Assembly (NCBI GenBank): GCA_945834545.1
Contig: CAMAHO010000066.1
Location: 1-10,267 of the forward strand
Direction: 5' to 3'
Length of the DNA stretch: 10,267 bases
From: an uncultured Lachnospiraceae bacterium
Lineage (GTDB): Bacteria > Bacillota > Clostridia > Lachnospirales > Lachnospiraceae
In this document: positions 1 to 4,628 of the stretch, piece after piece
How the letters are laid out: every line of letters starts with the position of its first letter
Numbering within the stretch: position 1 is the stretch's first letter
The notes under the pieces: model-generated
Database searches by the model: none
Told to the model about the DNA's origin: nothing
What the model saw: the letters and a program-made list of their open reading frames with translations, nothing else
Made by a program: the position numbers and the translations under genes

Positions 1-66
1 GTCCTGGCAAGTATTTGCCATTTCTCATTTCGAAAATCATTCGATGAATTCTATGATTTTAATTGA

Positions 67-351
67 ACTTTGTATGTGGTAATGAACAAGGCCACAGCAT
101 CCTCAGCAGAAATGGGTGTTTCCCCGGCGCTCCATATGAAAAACAGTGTGTTGGTGGGCGGTGGAACCTATGGCTGCGGCACCTTTGGAGAATGTCTTTT
201 CTATCAACTGCCTCATTCAAACATCACCTTCACCTGTGGAATAAAAGCCTTTTATCATGAATCCTTTGAAGAGGGAAGGAACTTTGTGCCGGATTATTGG
301 ATTGATGCTGAGGATCCGGTAAGCGTTGTGGAGCAGTGTATTGCACAATAA
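67..351 (+). pseudogene. S41-family peptidase, C-terminal remnant
   Basis: This open stretch resembles the C-terminal catalytic part of S41 (tail-specific/tricorn-like) serine peptidases. It contains TLYVVMNKATASSAEM, which matches the strand plus the S-[AS]-x-E nucleophile region, then LVGGGTYG, LPHSNITF and FEEGRNFVPDYW, which match the family's usual C-terminal blocks. It ends at TAA 349-351. A TGA at 64-66 lies in the same frame directly before the conserved strand. The codons before that stop (FDEFYDFN) could be the continuation of the same protein, which would make this a nonsense-interrupted gene. No convincing ribosome binding site precedes the TTG at 70 or the ATG at 82, so an independent 90-residue protein is unlikely. 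The N-terminal part lies outside the window. It could alternatively be the intact end of a gene with a sequencing error near 64. The family call is fairly safe; the pseudogene status is inference. Confidence 0.5.
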
Positions 352-379
352 GCTGTAAGGGAGGCCCATAAATTCCCTA

Positions 380-408
380 TTGAAAATCGAACAAATGTTT
401 GCTATACT
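380..408 (+). promoter_or_regulatory. sigma-A promoter of the SOS polymerase operon
   Basis: TTGAAA at 380-385 and TATACT at 403-408 are separated by exactly 17 bases, a near-consensus vegetative promoter. The expected start near 415 gives a leader of only about 15 bases before the ATG at 431. The start codon is preceded by GGGAGGTG at 418-425. The LexA box fills most of the -35/-10 spacer, so a bound repressor would exclude RNA polymerase. Confidence 0.85.
388..401 (+). promoter_or_regulatory. LexA (DinR) operator, SOS box
   Basis: CGAACAAATGTTTG matches the Gram-positive LexA consensus CGAACRNRYGTTYG at every position. It sits between the -35 and -10 hexamers of the promoter for the Y-family polymerase gene. 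LexA is known to repress such genes until RecA filaments form on damaged DNA, so this operon is very probably DNA-damage inducible. Confidence 0.92.
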
Positions 409-430
409 GTGAAAAATGGGAGGTGAACAA

Positions 431-1696
431 ATGTTTGATTCAATCATTTACCATATTGATGTCAATTCAGCCTTCCTATCCTGGGAGGCTGTTTATCGTC
501 TTACACATCTTGGGGGAAGCTTAGACCTGAGGGAAATACCGTCGGCGGTAGGAGGGGATATGGCTCTGCGACACGGTATTATTTTGGCCAAGTCAATCCC
601 GGCGAAGAAATACGGAATCAAGACCGGAGAGACTATCCTGGAGGCACAGCAAAAATGCCCCAATCTGACCCTGGTACCGCCTAACTACGGCCTGTATGAA
701 CGATGCTCTGCAGCTTTCCTGGGGATTTTGCGGGAATATTCTGATGTGGTGGAGCAGTACAGCATCGACGAGGCCTTTGTAGATATGACCTCCACCTGCC
801 ATTTGTATGGGACACCAGAGGAAACTGCCATGCAGATAAAGAATCGTATCCGAGATGAGCTGGGCTTTACTGTAAATGTGGGAATTTCACGCAACAAGCT
901 CCTGGCGAAGATGGCCTCTGATTTCAAAAAGCCGGACAGGGTGCATACCCTTTATCCGGAGGAAATCCAGGAGAAGATGTGGCCTCTCCCTGTGTCAGAC
1001 TTGTTTTTTGTGGGTAGGGCTACCACGAAAAAGCTTTTTTCTGTGGGGCTTAAAACCATAGGTGAGCTTGCCGGGGCGGACCCTGCCTGGCTCAAGCACA
1101 TTTTAAAAAAGCAGGGCGAAATCATCTGGGGCTTTGCCAATGGCATTGACTGCTCGCCGGTGATGGCAAAACCGCCTGCCAATAAAGGCTATGGCAACAG
1201 CACCACCACCCCCTATGATGTGACAGATGTCCCCACAGCGAATAAGGTACTATTGGCTTTGGCAGAAACCGTGGGGAACAGACTCAGGGCGGAGCAGGTA
1301 CAGATTGAAGTGGTGGCAGTGGGCATTCGTTATGCAGACTTATCCTACCAGTCCCATCAAAGAAAATTGGACACGGCCACCAATCTCACCTTGGAGATAT
1401 ACAAGGCGGCCTGTGAGTTGTTCGTGGAGCTGTGGGATGGACATCCCGTTCGACATTTGGGGGTTCACACCAGCAGAGTGAATACGGATGGCTTTACAAG
1501 GCAGGTCTGCCTGTTTGATGAGGTGGATTATGACAAGCTTGCGAAGATGGACGATGCCCTGGACGGACTTCGTGAGCGTTTTGGGATAGATGCAGTAAAG
1601 AGGGCTGTCTTTCTAAATCAGCCCATTGACCATATGAGTGGAGGCATTTCCAGAGAAAAGCGTACGGTGGATTATACGAGGCTGGAGATTCAGTAG
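431..1696 (+). CDS. Y-family translesion DNA polymerase (DinB/UmuC-like)
   Basis: A 421-residue error-prone polymerase that copies past damaged bases. Seen: the metal-binding palm motif YHIDVNSAF with D10, the SIDEAF motif (S111-F116) with D113 and E114, GISRNKLLAK from G151, and the thumb helix-hairpin-helix LFFVGRATTKKL from L191 followed by GLKTIGELA. A QVCLF sequence at 358-362 fits the sliding-clamp-binding consensus QxxLF and is followed by a tail of about 60 residues. Pol IV is usually about 350 residues; the length and internal clamp motif resemble UmuC or Bacillus UvrX more. The ATG at 431 is preferred over an in-frame ATG at 416, because GGGAGGTG (418-425) would then be coding and the family starts at about this point. 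The gene is SOS-controlled by the operator just upstream and is followed 18 bases later by a small gene that is probably cotranscribed. No umuD-like gene is visible. Confidence 0.93.
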   Translation: MFDSIIYHIDVNSAFLSWEAVYRLTHLGGSLDLREIPSAVGGDMALRHGIILAKSIPAKKYGIKTGETILEAQQKCPNLTLVPPNYGLYERCSAAFLGILREYSDVVEQYSIDEAFVDMTSTCHLYGTPEETAMQIKNRIRDELGFTVNVGISRNKLLAKMASDFKKPDRVHTLYPEEIQEKMWPLPVSDLFFVGRATTKKLFSVGLKTIGELAGADPAWLKHILKKQGEIIWGFANGIDCSPVMAKPPANKGYGNSTTTPYDVTDVPTANKVLLALAETVGNRLRAEQVQIEVVAVGIRYADLSYQSHQRKLDTATNLTLEIYKAACELFVELWDGHPVRHLGVHTSRVNTDGFTRQVCLFDEVDYDKLAKMDDALDGLRERFGIDAVKRAVFLNQPIDHMSGGISREKRTVDYTRLEIQ

Positions 1697-1714
1697 TGGA
1701 AGGAGGGATGCACG

Positions 1715-2026
1715 GTGGCATTCGGTATTGGGACAAATACACAGAAGACAGAGGCAGGGCCTGTAAAAGGTACCCAGAGAGAAATTGCCTGTGATTGCTG
1801 GTTTACCACCAACGGTAAGATTATCCCCAGGATGCTTAAAATTCAGGATGAGGACGGGGAAATCCGTGTCATCAAGCAGATAGCAGTGCATTCTCAGGAA
1901 GCAAAGAATTTCTGCGGCATTCCTTCTGTTGAATTTGACTGCACCCTGACCATTCTGGAGCACGAGATTTCCGCACAGCTGATTTTCTATCAGACAGAAA
2001 GCAGGTGGGTGCTCAGGTATCGGTAG
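1715..2026 (+). CDS. Conserved-looking hypothetical protein in SOS polymerase operon
   Basis: A 103-residue soluble protein that I do not recognise as a named family. It begins at GTG 1715 with AAGGAGGG (1700-1707) seven bases upstream, 18 bases after the polymerase stop, so it should be in the same LexA-controlled transcript. The sequence has alternating hydrophobic strands (CDCWFTTNGKIIPRMLKIQD, VEFDCTLTILEH, AQLIFYQTESRWVLRY), which suggests a small all-beta domain. It has cysteines at positions 26, 28, 67 and 75, no signal peptide and no membrane segment. In Bacillus, small YolD/YqjX-type genes accompany Y-family polymerases, but this sequence does not look like YolD. A role as polymerase accessory or regulator is inference from the operon only. 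A nearer ATG at 1708 opens a different 28-codon frame and sits too close to the ribosome binding site. Confidence 0.8.
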   Translation: MAFGIGTNTQKTEAGPVKGTQREIACDCWFTTNGKIIPRMLKIQDEDGEIRVIKQIAVHSQEAKNFCGIPSVEFDCTLTILEHEISAQLIFYQTESRWVLRYR

Positions 2027-2058
2027 GGTTGGGGAAGAAATGGAGCCTCAGGATTACC

Positions 2059-2092
2059 TTTCCGTTACTCCCCCGGCGCACTTTTCCGTTAC
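2059..2092. repeat. Short direct repeat at the sigG 3' end
   Basis: TTTCCGTTAC occurs at 2059-2068 and again at 2083-2092, 24 bases apart. The second copy covers the last codon and stop of sigG (read on the minus strand). The 62-base gap between the convergent genes has no clear hairpin followed by a T-run on either strand. The repeat may be a small duplication of the gene end. Confidence 0.5.
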
Positions 2093-2868
2093 GTCAGGTA
2101 GGAACGCATAGAGTGCAGAGCGTTCTTCTCCAGCCTGGAGACCTGAGCTTGAGAGATGCCTACCAGGTCGGCCACCTCCATCTGCGTTTTTCCCTCATAA
2201 AAGCGCAGGGTAATGATTTCGTTTTCCCTTTGGGTAAGATGTTTCATAGCATCCCGCAGGGACAGGTGTTCCACCCAGGTTTCTTCCTTATTTTTCTTAT
2301 CTGAGATTTGGTCCATCACATAGAGGGTGTCACCGCCATCGGTATAGATGGGTTCGTAGAGACTCATAGGGCTCTGAATGGCCTCCAACGCCATGATGAT
2401 TTCCTCGGGGGTGATGTCCATAGCCTTAGCTAAGGTCTCAATGGTAGGTTCTGCCGCATTTTCCTTTGTCATTTGGTCGCGCATAGAGATGACCTTATAG
2501 GCAGTATCCTTAATCGAGCGGGAAACCCGGATAGGGCTGGAGTTGTCTCTTAAGAAACGCCTGATTTCACCAATAATCATGGGCACAGCGTACGTGCTGA
2601 ACTTGACATTGAGGGAGCTATCGAAGTTGTCAATTGCCTTGATTAAGCCCACGCATCCAATCTGAAATAAGTCGTCTGCATTTTCGTTGGAGGAGGCGAA
2701 CCGCTTAATCACACTTAAAACCAGTCGCAGATTTCCTTCAATGTATTTTTGCCTGGCTTCCTTATCACCTTGATTGATTTTCTGAAACAGTTCTTCTTTT
2801 TCAGCGTTCTTTAGTAAGGGGAGTTTTGAAGTGTTCACTCCACAAATTTCCACCTTGCCTTGTATCAT
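2089..2868 (-). CDS. sigG: RNA polymerase sporulation sigma factor SigG
   Basis: A 259-residue late forespore sigma factor that directs the core polymerase to forespore genes after engulfment. The N-terminus KVEICGVNTSKLPLLKN is characteristic of sigma-G. Region 2 is visible as GNLRLVLSVIKRF (45-57), DDLFQIGCVGLIKAIDNFD (65-83) and FSTYAVPMIIGEIRR (90-104). Region 3 follows from about 112, and the region 4 helix-turn-helix is KTQMEVADLVGISQAQVSRLE (227-247). The length matches the family, which is about 260. The upstream Shine-Dalgarno is weak (only AGG seven bases before the ATG). sigG normally follows spoIIGA and sigE; here it stands alone on the minus strand with its own sporulation-type promoter. 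The usual neighbours ylmC and nrdR are about 3.7 kb away on the other strand. The residue aligned with Bacillus N45 appears to be E44. Confidence 0.96.
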   Translation of the reverse strand: MIQGKVEICGVNTSKLPLLKNAEKEELFQKINQGDKEARQKYIEGNLRLVLSVIKRFASSNENADDLFQIGCVGLIKAIDNFDSSLNVKFSTYAVPMIIGEIRRFLRDNSSPIRVSRSIKDTAYKVISMRDQMTKENAAEPTIETLAKAMDITPEEIIMALEAIQSPMSLYEPIYTDGGDTLYVMDQISDKKNKEETWVEHLSLRDAMKHLTQRENEIITLRFYEGKTQMEVADLVGISQAQVSRLEKNALHSMRSYLT

Positions 2869-2905
2869 GACGAAACCTATGCCTTTCTTCTTTACATTGC
2901 AATTC

Positions 2906-2936
2906 TAGTATTGGCAGCAAGTGGAAAGATTATTCG
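2906..2936 (-). promoter_or_regulatory. Sigma-G/sigma-F-type promoter of sigG
   Basis: Read on the minus strand, CGAATA (2936-2931) and AATACTA (2912-2906) are 18 bases apart. The Bacillus sigma-G consensus, as I recall it, is TGAATA, 17-18 bases, CATACTA; the match is 5 of 6 and 6 of 7. The -10 ends 38 bases before the sigG ATG, giving a leader of about 31 bases. Sigma-G is known to activate its own gene after sigma-F starts it, so this fits autoregulation. Confidence 0.6.
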
Positions 2937-2982
2937 TATCAATGTAGGGCATGGGTTTTCTCCTAAAACGTGAAAAATTCCG

Positions 2983-3110
2983 AGGATTGTGGGCAGAAAT
3001 ATGGTAAGCGGTCTATTCAAGGAACGAAAAATGTGATACGCTCCTTATAGGATCGCAGGTGAGTGGGAGCTTGAGAGCGTGAGAGTGGAACCAATCCGTA
3101 GGTAATATCA
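2983..3110 (+). other. Possible structured leader element, copy A
   Basis: The part from 3046 to 3110 shares an ordered set of blocks with 7924-7970: TTRTAGGATYG, then GTGGGAGC, then CAATCCGTAGGT and ATCAT. TAGGAT (3048-3053) can pair with ATCC-G-TA (3094-3100) around a bulged G, as in the other copy. An alternative outer stem uses GGATTG (2984-2989) with CAATCC (3092-3097). GCTCC (3040-3044) can also pair with GGAGC (3066-3070). The block ends about 26 bases before the ribosome binding site of the gene at 3153, so it would lie in that gene's leader. I do not recognise it as a known riboswitch. No clear promoter was found, and the structure is hand-paired only. Confidence 0.35.
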
Positions 3111-3152
3111 TTTACAGGTCAACAAGACTAATTTCAGGGAGGTAAATCAGGT

Positions 3153-3482
3153 ATGGGTGAAGAAAAAAATATACACGAGATGTTTGAGGAAATTCAGAAG
3201 GAGAATCCGGCGCATAATCCCTATGAGAGAAAGAACAAAAAGCCGAATAACACCTATCAGACCTTCGGTATGATATACGGCGCTATCTATGGCTTGCTGG
3301 TAGGGTATTTTGCCGGTGTACTTTTGGATAGAATGTCAGTCAGCATTGTGGCAGGACTGTTGATTGGCCTTTTGGTCGGCAGAACCATAGGGCACGCGTT
3401 TAAGAAAAAGGGGTACCGTGAAGAGACGGTAAAGAAGAGTGAGAATCCGGAAGAATTAACGGACGCAGAGAGAAAGCTGTAA
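3153..3482 (+). CDS. Small two-helix membrane protein, unknown function
   Basis: A 109-residue protein I do not recognise. A charged N-terminus (1-36) is followed by two hydrophobic segments at about 38-58 and 62-83, both rich in glycine with small-residue spacing (GAIYGLLVGYFAG, AGLLIGLLVGRTIG) typical of tightly packed helix hairpins or glycine-zipper oligomers. Lysines flank both ends (28-30 and 84-86), so N- and C-termini are probably cytoplasmic. The C-terminal tail (84-109) is hydrophilic and highly charged. There is no signal peptide cleavage site. AGGGAGG at 3136-3142 supports the ATG at 3153. The gene lies downstream of the possible structured leader and converges on the AraC-type regulator gene. 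No function can be assigned from sequence; a role in sporulation is possible only by proximity to sigG. Confidence 0.8.
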   Translation: MGEEKNIHEMFEEIQKENPAHNPYERKNKKPNNTYQTFGMIYGAIYGLLVGYFAGVLLDRMSVSIVAGLLIGLLVGRTIGHAFKKKGYREETVKKSENPEELTDAERKL

Positions 3483-3522
3483 GGGCGAAAAGCTGTAAAG
3501 ACGACAATCTGTAAAGGCGGAT
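3475..3522 (+). repeat. Three tandem 16-bp units at a gene end
   Basis: AGCTGTAAGGGCGAAA (3475-3490), AGCTGTAAAGACGACA (3491-3506) and ATCTGTAAAGGCGGAT (3507-3522) follow one another with no gap. The first unit contains the stop codon of the membrane-protein gene; each later unit carries another CTGTAA. The array looks like degenerate replication slippage. Confidence 0.65.
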
Positions 3523-3558
3523 TCACCATTCCAATACAGAGTATGGGTCAAACTTCGG

Positions 3559-4404
3559 CTACTTGTCAAACACATTATGCTTATGATAGCTCTGGCGGTA
3601 TTGCGAAGGAGAGAAGTCTGTTTTTTTCTTAAAGGCATTGGAAAAGTTATGTACATCCTTAAACCCCAGGCCGAAGGCTATTTGTGAGATGGTTTGATTG
3701 GTTTCGGAGAGAGCAAATTTGGCTCTCTCCATTTTTGTTTCCAGGACAAATTGCTTTAGGGACAAACCCTTATTTCTTCGAAAGAGAGTAGTCAGGTATT
3801 TTTCGTTGTACCCGAAATAGTCAGCTATCTGAGAGATGGTGAGTTCTTCTCCGGCATGCCATGAAATATAATTGCAGATATCCTCCAGCAGCTGCTCTCT
3901 GGATAGGGTCTGAAGGCTCTGGGAAGAACGACATTGGCAGGAAACCTCACTCAAAACAGCAGTGCACAGGGCCTGATTTAGCATGGGATTCTTGTAGCTT
4001 CTGTCGCTGTCCATCAGCTGCTTTAGGAGAATGATGATACGCTCCGGCGATTTCACAAGGCTCTGCCTGGGGAGAAGGAGAGTGTGGCCGGTTCCGGAGG
4101 AATCGGCGGGGGAAAGGCGACTTTCTGCCAAACATTGCACAGAAAAATGCATCCAATAAAAAGAGCAGCTGCCGTTTTTAATGCCGTGCTGAAAGGTGGT
4201 TGGGGACATGATCAGAAATTCTCCGGGTTGGACCGTAAAGTCTCTGGTCTCATCTGCAATTCCTAAAACTCCCTCAGTCACCAGGATAAATTCATAGTCG
4301 GTGAGAGCCCTGGTCATATGGGTCCACTCCGGATTAGGAGAAATAAATTTTCCACACCAGTTGTAGATAATTCCTTTCTGTAAATCAAAATTCAGATATT
4401 CCAT
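3559..4404 (-). CDS. AraC-family transcriptional regulator
   Basis: A 281-residue two-domain regulator. The N-terminal half (about 35-90) looks like the AraC cupin ligand-binding barrel (YEFILVTEGVLGI, QPGEFLIMSP, FYWMHF). The C-terminal 187-271 is a standard double helix-turn-helix: LTISQIADYFGYNEKYLTTL, then TISQIAFGLGFKDVHNFSNA and the closing FSPSQYR. AAAGGG lies ten bases before the ATG. It is transcribed away from the GH127 gene, and the two start regions share about 220 bases with opposed promoters. That arrangement is typical for a local activator or repressor of a sugar-utilisation gene, so it probably controls the GH127 gene in response to an arabinose-containing sugar, and possibly its own gene. 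Ligand and direction of control are inference. The family call is secure. Confidence 0.93.
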   Translation of the reverse strand: MEYLNFDLQKGIIYNWCGKFISPNPEWTHMTRALTDYEFILVTEGVLGIADETRDFTVQPGEFLIMSPTTFQHGIKNGSCSFYWMHFSVQCLAESRLSPADSSGTGHTLLLPRQSLVKSPERIIILLKQLMDSDRSYKNPMLNQALCTAVLSEVSCQCRSSQSLQTLSREQLLEDICNYISWHAGEELTISQIADYFGYNEKYLTTLFRRNKGLSLKQFVLETKMERAKFALSETNQTISQIAFGLGFKDVHNFSNAFKKKTDFSPSQYRQSYHKHNVFDK

Positions 4405-4460
4405 AAATTCGCAACCCTTTCTGACAGTAAAAAAGCATATGATTTTCTTCCTGTAGAAAT

Positions 4461-4489
4461 AGTATATAACATTTTCACACCTTTTCCAA
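4461..4489 (-). promoter_or_regulatory. Sigma-A promoter of the AraC-type regulator gene
   Basis: Read on the minus strand, TTGGAA (4489-4484) and TATACT (4466-4461) are exactly 17 bases apart. The start near 4454 would give a leader of about 50 bases. The -35 overlaps the 10-bp direct repeat at 4479-4498, which suggests that a protein bound there would affect this promoter. Confidence 0.7.
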
Positions 4490-4498
4490 CCTTTTTCT
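4479..4498. promoter_or_regulatory. Candidate operator: tandem 10-bp repeat between divergent promoters
   Basis: ACCTTTTCCA (4479-4488) is followed directly by ACCTTTTTCT (4489-4498), a repeat with one helical-turn spacing. It covers the -35 of the regulator gene and ends one base before the -35 of the GH127 gene. AraC-family proteins commonly bind direct repeats next to a -35, so this is the best candidate site. It is also a pyrimidine-rich run, so chance is possible. Confidence 0.4.
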
Positions 4499-4499
4499 A

Positions 4500-4528
4500 T
4501 GGACTGCCGACGAACCGGGAGCTATAGT
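4500..4528 (+). promoter_or_regulatory. Probable sigma-A promoter of the GH127 gene
   Basis: TGGACT (4500-4505) and TATAGT (4523-4528) are separated by 17 bases. The -10 is good and the -35 is imperfect (4 of 6), as expected for a promoter that needs an activator. The start near 4535 leaves a leader of about 95 bases if translation begins at 4629. Confidence 0.55.
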
Positions 4529-4628
4529 TTAAATAGAAAGAGCAAAAGAAGAGACAGAGATGAAATTGTCAGAAAGACCTTGGAGAGGGTCTCTAAACAC
4601 TACTACTATTTCATACCGGGAGCAGACT

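Noticed and set aside
358..378. AGGGA/TCCCT hairpin after the S41 remnant
   Set aside because: Only five pairs with an 11-base loop and no T-run, so it does not qualify as a terminator.
1708..1794. ATG-initiated 28-codon frame just before the GTG start at 1715
   Set aside because: The ATG is one base from the ribosome site and the frame is short; the GTG frame has proper spacing and a longer, structured product.
1613..1963. 116-residue open frame on the minus strand
   Set aside because: Antisense to the polymerase end and the small SOS gene, both of which have good start signals and coding character.
3081..3092. GAGAGTGGAACC resembling the T-box AGGGTGGNACC core
   Set aside because: The rest of a T-box (specifier stem, full core, terminator/antiterminator) is absent and the downstream gene is not amino-acid related.
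4413..4422. AACCCTTTCT as a third copy of the AraC-region repeat
   Set aside because: On the minus strand this is the AAAGGG Shine-Dalgarno of the regulator gene, which explains the similarity.
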